Origin: Sinomicrobium soli | GTDB taxonomy: Bacteria > Bacteroidota > Bacteroidia > Flavobacteriales > Flavobacteriaceae | Length of the DNA stretch: 64,000 nt | Direction of reading: 5' to 3' | Assembly: GCF_003285545.1 (NCBI RefSeq) | Contig: NZ_QLNV01000014.1 | Span: 34,759-98,758 of the forward strand | Shown here: positions 18,123-25,701 of the stretch, piece after piece | Position numbering within the stretch: position 1 is the first letter of the stretch | Layout of the letters: each line of letters starts with the position of its first letter | Notes under the pieces: model-generated | Databases searched by the model: none | The model's input: only the letters and a program-made list of their open reading frames with translations | What the model was told of the DNA's origin: nothing | Program-made: the position numbers and the translations under genes

Positions 18123-18266
18123 ATGGTACGTGCTTTTGCCCATACCGACGCTAATGAAATCACGTTTTGGTCCGGGAAAGAGGGCGATGCGGTTATTTCA
18201 ATGAAAAGCGATATGGCCGGTCAGAAGGGATATGAAAATATCGGACTATTGGAAGATGGTGAGTAA
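18123..18266 (+). CDS. Short open frame of unknown function, possible gene remnant
   Basis: An ATG-started frame of 47 codons between the DUF1801 and SugE-like genes, with AAAAAGG just before the ATG. The product is acidic (TDANEITFWSGKEGDA, then KGYENIGLLEDGE) and has no signal peptide or membrane segment. It reads like the C-terminal end of a larger globular protein, so it may be a leftover of a lost gene. I do not recognise a family. Confidence 0.3.
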   Translation: MVRAFAHTDANEITFWSGKEGDAVISMKSDMAGQKGYENIGLLEDGE

Positions 18267-18288
18267 TACGAATTAAAAACAAAAAGAA

Positions 18289-18618
18289 ATGAACTGGGGT
18301 ATTTTAATTATTGCAGGGCTGTTTGAAATAGCTTTTACATTCTGCCTGGGCAAGGGTAAAGAAGCAACGGGAAGTGAAATGTACTGGTGGTATGCGGGTT
18401 TTCTGGTATCCCTTACGGTGAGTATGGGGCTTTTGATCAAGGCGACCCAGACCTTGCCACTGGGAACAGCTTATGCCGTCTGGACCGGAGTTGGTGCTGT
18501 CGGGACGGTTCTGGTCGGTATTTTTGTGTTTAAGGAACCGGTCACTTTTCTGCGGGTACTCTTTATCACGACCTTAATCGCTTCGATCGTCGGGCTTAAA
18601 GCGGTATCGGCCCATTAA
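18289..18618 (+). CDS. SMR family exporter, SugE/Gdx subgroup
   Basis: A protein of 109 residues with four membrane segments, the size and layout of small multidrug resistance transporters. Glu13 in AGLFEIAF is the conserved charged residue that binds proton and substrate. The block LPLGTAYAVWTGVGAVGTVL is characteristic of the SugE/Gdx subgroup, many of which export guanidinium rather than broad quaternary amines. A close match to E. coli SugE is visible along the whole length. No guanidine riboswitch could be recognised in the short upstream gap. It would function as an antiparallel dimer in the inner membrane. Confidence 0.88.
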   Translation: MNWGILIIAGLFEIAFTFCLGKGKEATGSEMYWWYAGFLVSLTVSMGLLIKATQTLPLGTAYAVWTGVGAVGTVLVGIFVFKEPVTFLRVLFITTLIASIVGLKAVSAH

Positions 18619-18721
18619 TAATCCATAAAAAAACCGGAAAAAAAGACAGAGAGAAAACACGGGAATTAAAAGATGGCGAAAAACCCCTGAAAACAACGAC
18701 TTCTATTCCATATACGAAATT

Positions 18722-18739
18722 TACCTTTGTAGAAAGGTA
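18722..18739 (+). promoter_or_regulatory. -7 box embedded in an inverted repeat
   Basis: TACCTTTG at 18722-18729 is a perfect TAnnTTTG box 50 bases before the ATG at 18780. It lies inside a perfect inverted repeat, TACCTTT-GTAG-AAAGGTA. No TTTG is found at the -33 position. A second small inverted repeat, CTTGT-TTAC-ACAAG, follows at 18746-18759. A protein bound here would block the promoter. Confidence 0.4.
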
Positions 18740-18779
18740 TAAGAGCTTGTTTACACAAGTACTAAGCTGACACTTATCA

Positions 18780-19205
18780 ATGAACAAGAGGCTGAGAAGT
18801 ATATTACCTGTATCCGCGCTGCTGAAAACGGTAGTCCGGGCCGGCCTGTGGTCGCTGTTACCCGCATTGTGCTCAGGCTTAATTTGCTGCGATAGCATGC
18901 AAAGCCTGCAGGGCCATGTGATCGATGCCGAAACAGGGCAGGCCGTCCCCGGGGCGGCGTACAGGCGGTATGACAGGAAAAAGGAATTGTGCGATACCAT
19001 AGGCCCCTACGGGGTGATCCGGCCGCCGAAAACAGATGGCCGGGGGTGGTTTTCGGACTATAAGATCGACAACCCCCTCGGGCCGCGAATGAAATTGCGT
19101 TTTGAAAAGGACGGTTACAAACCGGTAGATATAAAGTGGAAACCGGGAATGGGTCGCGATACTTTAAAGGTCCTGTTAAGAAAATACAGTAAGGCAGATG
19201 AATGA
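18780..19205 (+). CDS. Small exported protein with carboxypeptidase-regulatory-like domain
   Basis: A protein of 141 residues. The first 45 residues are an export signal with a cysteine pair near its end (LICCDS), probably a lipoprotein. The segment LQGHVIDAETGQAVPGAAY is the start of a carboxypeptidase D regulatory-like beta-sandwich, continuing through GWFSDYKID and FEKDGYKPVDIKW. Such domains bind or position partners at the cell surface. It ends 6 bases before the next gene, a small membrane protein, so the two probably form an operon. No specific role can be given. Confidence 0.65.
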   Translation: MNKRLRSILPVSALLKTVVRAGLWSLLPALCSGLICCDSMQSLQGHVIDAETGQAVPGAAYRRYDRKKELCDTIGPYGVIRPPKTDGRGWFSDYKIDNPLGPRMKLRFEKDGYKPVDIKWKPGMGRDTLKVLLRKYSKADE

Positions 19206-19211
19206 CACCGA

Positions 19212-19643
19212 ATGGAAAACCAGCACACACTACACCCGTATTTCTATACCCTAATAGCCGTTTCGGCACTCACTGTCATCCTTCTGACCGCTACCAGCGC
19301 TGATATGGACTGGGACTTTGCCTGGCTGTTTTGCGGCTTCCTGCTTTATATCCCTTTACTTTTTGTTAAAAACCGGGTGTTGACAGGTGTCGTGATCGCC
19401 GCGGAATACCTTTTCCTGTTGTTCGTTTTCTGGATTATCATGATGTTGCTCAGATACGAACCGGGGGAAGAGTTGGCTTCATTGGGCCTGTTTATCTTTC
19501 ATTCGGTTTTGCGGTTATATCTTTTTCTGAAAGTAGCGGGAGCGGACAACCGTTATGCCCTGCCCCTGGCCATAGCCTTTGCCCTTCTGGTAAGCACCGC
19601 GGTATACTGGCACGGATCTACGGATTATCTTAAACTGATGTGA
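19212..19643 (+). CDS. Small integral membrane protein of unknown function
   Basis: A protein of 143 residues made mostly of hydrophobic segments, about residues 10-27, 32-50, 55-78, 84-105 and 114-132. That gives four or five membrane helices. There are no catalytic or transporter motifs I recognise. It follows the carboxypeptidase-regulatory-like gene by 6 bases and is probably co-expressed with it. Confidence 0.6.
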   Translation: MENQHTLHPYFYTLIAVSALTVILLTATSADMDWDFAWLFCGFLLYIPLLFVKNRVLTGVVIAAEYLFLLFVFWIIMMLLRYEPGEELASLGLFIFHSVLRLYLFLKVAGADNRYALPLAIAFALLVSTAVYWHGSTDYLKLM

Positions 19644-19791
19644 GGCTTACCGGTCATCTCCCGTCCAATAGTGTACCAGAAACCCGGAGCGCCCCCTCGG
19701 CTGCTTCATTACGGTGCCATTTCCGGAGTGGTCATAAAGAGGTAATCTGAGCACTTTGGCCAGAGGAGCGATGCAGATTTAACACCTCCGG

Positions 19792-19823
19792 TTTCCGCTG
19801 CAAATTATTTTGCAGTATCTTTA
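19792..19823 (+). promoter_or_regulatory. Promoter with palindromic operator in the spacer
   Basis: TTTC at 19792-19795 and TATCTTTA at 19816-19823 lie 20 bases apart and fit the Bacteroidota promoter with one mismatch in each box. The spacer contains a perfect inverted repeat, CTGCAAA-TTAT-TTTGCAG, at 19798-19815. A dimeric repressor bound there would cover the core promoter. The dienelactone hydrolase gene starts 23 bases downstream. Confidence 0.5.
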
Positions 19824-19845
19824 GAAGTATTAAAAACTGCTTCCC

Positions 19846-20592
19846 ATGAAAAATATACTGTTAATCCTGTTTTCTGTAATGATGTTCACAAACCTCAGCC
19901 ATTCCCAGAACCTCGATCCTGTAACCTATAAAGACGGCGACCAGCAGCTGGACGGACTGGTCACTGCCAATGCGGGTAAAACCCTGCCCGGGGTACTGAT
20001 CCTTCCGGCCTGGAAAGGGATCGACGACGAAGCCCGGACCGCGGCGCTGGAACTGGAAAAAGAAGGATATATCGCCTTTATAGCCGATATTTACGGTAAA
20101 GGGAACATCCCCGGAGACAATGCTTCGGCTGCTGAAACCTCGGGGTACTACAAGACCAATTACGACGCCTACCAGCACCGGATATCGCTGGCCCTGGACG
20201 AGCTGAAAAAAGCAGGGGCCGATACGGATAAGATCGCGGTGATCGGCTATTGTTTCGGCGGTACCGGGGCCCTGGAAGTGATGAGGGCGGGGTTTCCCGT
20301 ACAGGGCGTGGTAAGCATTCACGGCGGGCTGGGCAAGGACGAAAGCCGGCCTAACGGGGCGATCAGTACCAAAGTGCTTGTCGAAAACCCGGCTGAAGAC
20401 AGGAGTGTAACTCCCGCGATCTACGACGCCCTGGTAAAGGAACTAAAAGACGGCAAGGCCGACTGGCAGATCATTACTTATGCCGACAGCGGCCATACGT
20501 TTACCGACCCGGCATCTCCGGAATACAATGAAACCATGGCCAAAAGGGCCTGGCAGCATACCCTGATGTTCCTGGAAGAGGTGCTGGAATAA
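19846..20592 (+). CDS. Dienelactone hydrolase family alpha/beta-hydrolase, exported
   Basis: A protein of 248 residues with a cleavable signal ending HSQ. It has the dienelactone hydrolase form of the alpha/beta-hydrolase fold with a Cys-Asp-His triad: Cys136 in GYCFGGTG, Asp185 in PAEDRSVTP and His217 in DSGHTFTD. The spacing is as in the family. The export signal suggests a periplasmic esterase or lactonase and not a step of intracellular aromatic degradation. Its own promoter with a palindromic operator lies just upstream. It converges with the universal stress protein gene 15 bases away. Confidence 0.9.
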   Translation: MKNILLILFSVMMFTNLSHSQNLDPVTYKDGDQQLDGLVTANAGKTLPGVLILPAWKGIDDEARTAALELEKEGYIAFIADIYGKGNIPGDNASAAETSGYYKTNYDAYQHRISLALDELKKAGADTDKIAVIGYCFGGTGALEVMRAGFPVQGVVSIHGGLGKDESRPNGAISTKVLVENPAEDRSVTPAIYDALVKELKDGKADWQIITYADSGHTFTDPASPEYNETMAKRAWQHTLMFLEEVLE

Positions 20593-20607
20593 ACAGCCGG
20601 GCTTTCC

Positions 20608-21468
20608 CTACTTGCAGACCCATAGCGGAAAGTGCATGTCTTCATTAAACAGTTCTTCGGTAACACTCCCCACGAGAAGGGAAGAAAAGGTATTGCCTCC
20701 TTTGTCAGACACAAAAAACAGGTCTGTTTGCTTCTTTTTTCCGTATTCGGTGAGGGTTTCGGGAATGCTGGAACTTCTTCCCGGGACGATCTCCAGCGGA
20801 ATATTTTCGGAGCCGGGGACTTTTTTCATAAATTTCTTCCCCTTCTCCGCGGTGTGCTTTTCCACCACGGGAACAAGGGTTTCCTTGGGCAGGTAGGGAG
20901 CGAACTGTAGCGGAACGTTATAAACATGCACGGCACTTACCGGGGCCGATGCGGCTTTCCCCACCACCTGTGCCATCGAAAAACTGCGCCTCGATGCACT
21001 GGAAAAATCGGTTCCCACCCGGATGTGCTCTATTTTCGGTACGGTTTCCCTGGGAATGGAAAGAATATGGCAGCGGAGCATTCTAAGGAGTTTACCACTT
21101 ACCACCCCGGTACCTTTTACCCTGTTCTTGCTCCCTACCAGGGTGAGGTGAATAGCGTATTTGTTCACGATATAGGCAATCAGCGACTCGGTATAGGAGT
21201 CGTTGGAGATAAGCACTTCCCATTCCGCCTTCCCCTTGAAGTCCGAGGCTACTTTTTCATTCAGTTCTTCTCCTATGCTTTCTTCTATATTGATATCGGC
21301 CAGTTCGTCTTCAAAGAGTTCGCCGATCTCGTATTTTTTGATGTTGTGTACAAAATAAACCTTGTCGGCCTGCAGTACGTCAGACAGGAAAGCGGCATAA
21401 GAGATCAGTGTATCGTCTATTTCCGAAAGGTCGAGGGCTACCAGTATGTTTTTTATTTCGGTAATCAT
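20608..21468 (-). CDS. Tandem universal stress protein (two Usp domains)
   Basis: A cytoplasmic protein of 286 residues with two Usp folds, about 1-145 and 150-286. Domain 1 begins KNILVALDLSEIDDTLISYA and has the nucleotide-loop-like GSKNRVKGTGVVSGKLLRM. Domain 2 contains HIRVGTDFSSASRRSFSMA and ends SSLLVGSVTEELF. Such tandem Usp proteins often bind ATP and modulate neighbouring transporters. Its ATG lies 15 bases after the BCCT transporter gene, in the same orientation, which fits a transporter-sensor pair in osmotic stress. Confidence 0.9.
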   Translation of the reverse strand: MITEIKNILVALDLSEIDDTLISYAAFLSDVLQADKVYFVHNIKKYEIGELFEDELADINIEESIGEELNEKVASDFKGKAEWEVLISNDSYTESLIAYIVNKYAIHLTLVGSKNRVKGTGVVSGKLLRMLRCHILSIPRETVPKIEHIRVGTDFSSASRRSFSMAQVVGKAASAPVSAVHVYNVPLQFAPYLPKETLVPVVEKHTAEKGKKFMKKVPGSENIPLEIVPGRSSSIPETLTEYGKKKQTDLFFVSDKGGNTFSSLLVGSVTEELFNEDMHFPLWVCK

Positions 21469-21483
21469 GATTTCGAGGGATTT

Positions 21484-23103
21484 TTATGATTTGTTTTCTT
21501 TGTGTTGTCTACGTTTCATGATATCGGAAACGATATCCTTATAATTGTCCAGTTCTTTCTGTTCCAGGCGTCGCTGCAGTTTGCGGTGGTCTTCACGGAG
21601 TCCCTTGTAAAGCGAATAGCACATGACGAGCAGGATAATGGCAAACGGCAGCCCGGAAACAATGACAGCGGTCTGCAGGGCCTTGAGCCCCCCGCCGACG
21701 AGCAGTACGGCGGCAACGGCCCCTTCCATGACCGCCCAGAATATTCGCTGTCCCACCGGGGAATCTATTTTTCCGCCCGAAGTAATGCTGTCTACCACCA
21801 GCGACCCGGAATCGGAGGAGGTGATAAAAAACCCGGCGACCAGGATAATGGCTATGATATTCAATACCATGGGCAGGGGAAAATCTTCCAGGAAAACAAA
21901 CATGGCAATGGCTTCGTCTACTTTTACCTCGTTCACCACGGCCATGTTCCCGGCAAGGGCATCCTGTATGGCCGTACTACCGAAAGCATTGATCCAGAAA
22001 AAGGTAACCAGCGCAGGAACGATCAACACCCCGAGAATAAATTCGCGTACCGTACGCCCCTTGGATATACGGGCGATAAAAATACCGACAAACGGCGCCC
22101 AGGCAATCCACCACCCCCAGTAGAAAATAGTCCAGTCATTTTGCCAGTGGGTACCGGTATAGGCCTCCGTCCAGGTAGCAATATCCAGGAAATTATAAAA
22201 ATAGCTCCCGGTATTTTGTACGAAAGACTGGAAGATATACAGGGTAGGCCCCAATACCACTACTAGCAGCAGCAGCAATACCGCAATGCGCATATTCCAT
22301 TCGCTGAGAAACTTTACGCCCTTATCTACCCCGAGAACGACCGAAATGGTGGCGATAAGCGTAACCCCGGCGATGAGTATCATCTGTGTGGGGATTCCCG
22401 CAGCGACATCAAAAACATGGTTGAGCCCCCCGGCGATCTGCCGTACTCCCAACCCGAGGGAAGTAGCCAGCCCGAATACTGTGGCGAGCACCGCAATAAT
22501 ATCGATAATATCTCCTATGATCCCGTAGACCTTGTCTCCCAGGAAAGGATAAAAAACCGAACGGATGGTAAGCGGGAGCCCCCTGGAGTAGGTAAAATAA
22601 GCCAGTGCCAGCCCTACCAGGGCATAGACCCCCCAGGCGTGCAACCCCCAGTGCAGAAAGGTGAAGTTCATGGCCTCCTGCGCCGCCCCGACGCTGCTTC
22701 CTGTACCCTTCGGAGGTGAAACAAAATGAGAAATGGGCTCCGAAACACTCCAGAAGAGCAGTCCTATTCCCATTCCCGCACTGAACAGCATGGCAAACCA
22801 CGACATGGTCTTAAACTCGGGTTTTGCGCTTTGCCCCCCGATGCGGAGTTTCCCGAAATCACTGAAGGCGAGGTAAAGCATAAAAAAGAGAAAAATATTG
22901 ATGGCAAGAACAAAAAACCATCCGCCGCTTTCCGCTACAAAATGCTGTATCTGTGTAAAATATTCCCCGGCCCTGTCTTTATACACCAGGGTGAGTGTAA
23001 TGCTGATAATCATGATGATCGCCGACGAAAAGAATACCGGGCCGTTGATCTCCAGCCCTAAAATGGATTTTTTTTCGTCGCTTCGAATCACTTTCTTCGC
23101 CAT
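21484..23103 (-). CDS. BCCT family (betaine/carnitine/choline) transporter
   Basis: A 12-helix transporter of 539 residues. The BCCT signature is clear: the aromatic segment WTIFYWGWWIAWAPFVGIFI near residues 322-341 followed by ARISKGRTVREF, and upstream AGMGIGLLFWSVSEPISHF. It imports a trimethylammonium compound, probably glycine betaine, with sodium or protons for osmoprotection. The short C-terminal tail is charged (HRKLQRRLEQKELDNYK), as in osmo-regulated members. It forms an operon with the downstream Usp gene and follows a truncated outer-membrane barrel gene. Confidence 0.93.
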   Translation of the reverse strand: MAKKVIRSDEKKSILGLEINGPVFFSSAIIMIISITLTLVYKDRAGEYFTQIQHFVAESGGWFFVLAINIFLFFMLYLAFSDFGKLRIGGQSAKPEFKTMSWFAMLFSAGMGIGLLFWSVSEPISHFVSPPKGTGSSVGAAQEAMNFTFLHWGLHAWGVYALVGLALAYFTYSRGLPLTIRSVFYPFLGDKVYGIIGDIIDIIAVLATVFGLATSLGLGVRQIAGGLNHVFDVAAGIPTQMILIAGVTLIATISVVLGVDKGVKFLSEWNMRIAVLLLLLVVVLGPTLYIFQSFVQNTGSYFYNFLDIATWTEAYTGTHWQNDWTIFYWGWWIAWAPFVGIFIARISKGRTVREFILGVLIVPALVTFFWINAFGSTAIQDALAGNMAVVNEVKVDEAIAMFVFLEDFPLPMVLNIIAIILVAGFFITSSDSGSLVVDSITSGGKIDSPVGQRIFWAVMEGAVAAVLLVGGGLKALQTAVIVSGLPFAIILLVMCYSLYKGLREDHRKLQRRLEQKELDNYKDIVSDIMKRRQHKENKS

Positions 23104-23127
23104 AATTCCTGTTTTTCTGGTTTTGTG

Positions 23128-23583
23128 TTAGAAATAATATCCTATGTTGATGTTAAATCGCGCTTCCCACCGGGCCTCCGGGTTTCCCCCGGCGAAATCG
23201 TCTGCAAAATTGCCCCCCAGCCAGGAGTGGTTCTTTCCGGCTGCAAAATCGATATAGGTATACAGGTGCCCGGCAGCGACCCCTATCCCCGTGACATTCA
23301 TATAACTGTCGGCAAAATCTTTAGCGGGCTTGCGGACATAGCCGAAATCGTTGTAAAACTGCAGCGATTCCACAGGCCCCCAGGACACGGGAACCGTATA
23401 GGCCGCCGCCAGCGAAACGAGGTCACCCCTCGCTGCCACGAGGTAGGGAGAACCGTAAGCCGCCATGGCAAAAATGTCCGCCCGCTCCGTCCACATCCAT
23501 AGATGCCACGTCATAGGAATACCGGCTATGGGAAACATCCGTAGCTGCCCCGGGCAATCTTTATTTCGTGTGAAAAAACCCAC
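23128..23583 (-). CDS. C-terminal part of an outer-membrane beta-barrel protein, probably truncated
   Basis: A frame of 151 codons with only a GTG start available at 23583 and no signal peptide. The product is built of alternating-residue beta strands (SLAAAYTVPV, GIGVAAGHLYTYIDFAAG, ARWEARFNINIGYYF) and ends in Phe, the usual C-terminal signal of outer-membrane barrels. Porins of this kind are two to three times longer and start with an export signal, so the 5' part seems lost. An upstream ATG at 23594 reads only nine codons before a stop, in another frame. It lies 24 bases before the BCCT gene and may once have been its outer-membrane channel. It is a probable pseudogene. Confidence 0.5.
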   Translation of the reverse strand: MGFFTRNKDCPGQLRMFPIAGIPMTWHLWMWTERADIFAMAAYGSPYLVAARGDLVSLAAAYTVPVSWGPVESLQFYNDFGYVRKPAKDFADSYMNVTGIGVAAGHLYTYIDFAAGKNHSWLGGNFADDFAGGNPEARWEARFNINIGYYF

Positions 23584-23693
23584 AAAACATAGTTTCTAAT
23601 ATACGATTTTTTTCGAGCCTGTAAGAAACAATCGTTTTAAATAAATATAAAGCGTCTTTTTCTGACAGATATATCGATAAACAACATACCTTC

Positions 23694-23725
23694 GTTGCGG
23701 CATTCCGGCAGGTAATGTATCTTTG
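23694..23725 (+). promoter_or_regulatory. Bacteroidota-type promoter for the M1 peptidase operon
   Basis: GTTG at 23694-23697, 20 bases of spacer and TATCTTTG at 23718-23725. The second box is a perfect TAnnTTTG. The peptidase ATG at 23807 lies about 80 bases downstream. Confidence 0.55.
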
Positions 23726-23806
23726 ATACAGGAGATACGGGTTTCTGTATGCCTGCCGGAAATACCGGTTTCAAAAAAAGATCGTAAAACAACAGTTAAA
23801 ATTCAC

Positions 23807-25690
23807 ATGTCCATGTTCCGTAACATCATGCTTGGCAGCCTTGCAGTACTGTATGCCATAACACTGCACGCACAGGAGCTTTACATTCCCCGCGATGTAA
23901 AAAAAGCCTACGAAAACAACACCCGCAGCAAAGACGGGAATCCCGGTGCCAATTACTGGCAGAACAAGGGGGTATACACCATAGACCTCACCGTGAGCCC
24001 GCCCGACCGGAACGTAACAGGTAAGGAGACCATCGTATATACCAACCACAGCCCGGACACACTGAAAGCACTGAATTTCAAACTGTTCCTGAACCAGCAC
24101 AAACCCGAAGCGCCACGGTCGGGGCAAACCTCGCCCGATTACCTGACTTCCGGCATGCATATCGACACCTATAGCGAAAATGGCGTTGCCCGCGAATGGA
24201 CCGACAAAAACGACGGCACCAATAAAATGGTTACACTGGCCGATCCGCTCGCCCCGGGAGCAAGCGTAACCCTGGATATCGGATGGCATTTCGACCTTTC
24301 GGTACAGAGCGGAAGGGAAGGGGCCATAGACGAAACCACCTTCTTCCTGGCCTACTTTTTTCCCCGGGTAGCCGTATATGACGATTCCCGCGGATGGGAC
24401 ACCATGAGCTTCCGGGGATCGCAGGAATTCTACAACGACTTTAACGACTACACCTTTTCGGTTACCGTTCCTGCGAACTATATCGTATGGGCCACGGGCG
24501 ACCTTCAGAACCCTGACGAAGTGCTACAACCCCGCTATGCACAGCTGCTGGAAGAATCGATGACCTCGGATGAGGTGATACACATTGCCACCAAGGAGGA
24601 CCTTGAAGGACAAAAGGTTACCCGGCAGAACCCGGAAAATACCTGGAAATGGAAGGCCGATAATATCACAGACATCGCCATTGCCCTGAGCGACCATTAC
24701 CTGTGGGATGCCGGCAGTGTGGTGGCAGACCCGGAAACCGGCCGACGGGCCAGTGTACAGGCGGCCTACGATGAGCCCTCGGAAGATTTCAGGGAAATGG
24801 TCGGCTACGGGAAGCACGCCATCGACTGGTTTTCCAATAACTATCCCGGCGTGCCGTACCCGTTCTCCAAGTCTACGATAGTACGCGGTTTTGCTGATAT
24901 GGAATACCCCATGATGGTCAATGACAGCTCATTTCCCGAAGCGGAATTTGCGCGTTTTGTGGTAGAGCACGAAATAGCCCATACCTATTTCCCGTTTTAT
25001 ATGGGGATCAACGAAACCCGTTTCGGCTTTATGGATGAAGGCTGGGCCACTACCCTGGAATATTTGATAGGGATTCACGATCTGGGCAAAGAAAAGGCTA
25101 CGGAAAACTTTAAGAAGTTCCGGGTGGCAAGCTGGGCAAACAACGCCGATATGGAGTACGACCTGCCCGTCATTACCCCGCTCAATGTGCTCAACGGACC
25201 TCCCATAAGGGCCAATGCCTACGGAAAAGCCGCCATCGGTTATCTCGCTGTAAAGGAATACCTGGGCGATGCCTTGTTCGGCAAGGCCCTGAAAGGGTAT
25301 ATGGACCGGTGGAACGGCAAACACCCCATGCCCTGGGATTTTTTCTATTCGTTCAACGACCTTACGGGAAAAGACCTCAACTGGTTCTGGGATCGCTGGT
25401 ATTTTAGCAACAACTATATAGACATTGCTATAACGGATGCTTCCTACAAAAAGAATGCCCTCACCATATCCCTGGAAAACATTGGCGGAATGCCTGCCCC
25501 GGTAACGATAGTAGTCACCGGTAAGGACGGAAAAACACAGGAATTTCACCAGACCCCCGCGATATGGGAGGCCGATCCGGAGCATGCCCAAATCACACTT
25601 AAAAACATCAGGGACGTCGCAAAAATAAGTCTCGACGGTGGTATCTTTATGGATGCCGATACTTCTAATGACTCCTTTACCATCAGATAA
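23807..25690 (+). CDS. M1 family metallopeptidase (aminopeptidase N-like), exported
   Basis: A zinc peptidase of 627 residues. The motif HEIAH at 388-392 with Glu411 after 18 residues is the HExxH-x18-E signature of family M1, and GYGKHAIDWFSNNYPG precedes it as in Bacteroidota members. I start at the ATG at 23807, where the signal peptide (MFRNIMLGSLAVLYAIT, cut near HAQ) begins. The longer frame from 23723 would need a TTG start inside the promoter box. It probably trims oligopeptides in the periplasm. The GNAT-nitrilase gene follows after 11 bases and is likely co-transcribed. Confidence 0.92.
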   Translation: MSMFRNIMLGSLAVLYAITLHAQELYIPRDVKKAYENNTRSKDGNPGANYWQNKGVYTIDLTVSPPDRNVTGKETIVYTNHSPDTLKALNFKLFLNQHKPEAPRSGQTSPDYLTSGMHIDTYSENGVAREWTDKNDGTNKMVTLADPLAPGASVTLDIGWHFDLSVQSGREGAIDETTFFLAYFFPRVAVYDDSRGWDTMSFRGSQEFYNDFNDYTFSVTVPANYIVWATGDLQNPDEVLQPRYAQLLEESMTSDEVIHIATKEDLEGQKVTRQNPENTWKWKADNITDIAIALSDHYLWDAGSVVADPETGRRASVQAAYDEPSEDFREMVGYGKHAIDWFSNNYPGVPYPFSKSTIVRGFADMEYPMMVNDSSFPEAEFARFVVEHEIAHTYFPFYMGINETRFGFMDEGWATTLEYLIGIHDLGKEKATENFKKFRVASWANNADMEYDLPVITPLNVLNGPPIRANAYGKAAIGYLAVKEYLGDALFGKALKGYMDRWNGKHPMPWDFFYSFNDLTGKDLNWFWDRWYFSNNYIDIAITDASYKKNALTISLENIGGMPAPVTIVVTGKDGKTQEFHQTPAIWEADPEHAQITLKNIRDVAKISLDGGIFMDADTSNDSFTIR

Positions 25691-25701
25691 TCTGCGGGGT
25701 C

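Noticed and set aside
18102..18288. A guanidine riboswitch before the SugE-like gene
   Set aside because: I looked for conserved ykkC-type loops and saw none in the short gap. A covariance-model search would be decisive.
23723..23806. Upstream TTG start for the M1 peptidase
   Set aside because: The TTG lies inside the promoter -7 box and the added 28 residues are not signal-like; the ATG at 23807 begins the signal peptide directly.
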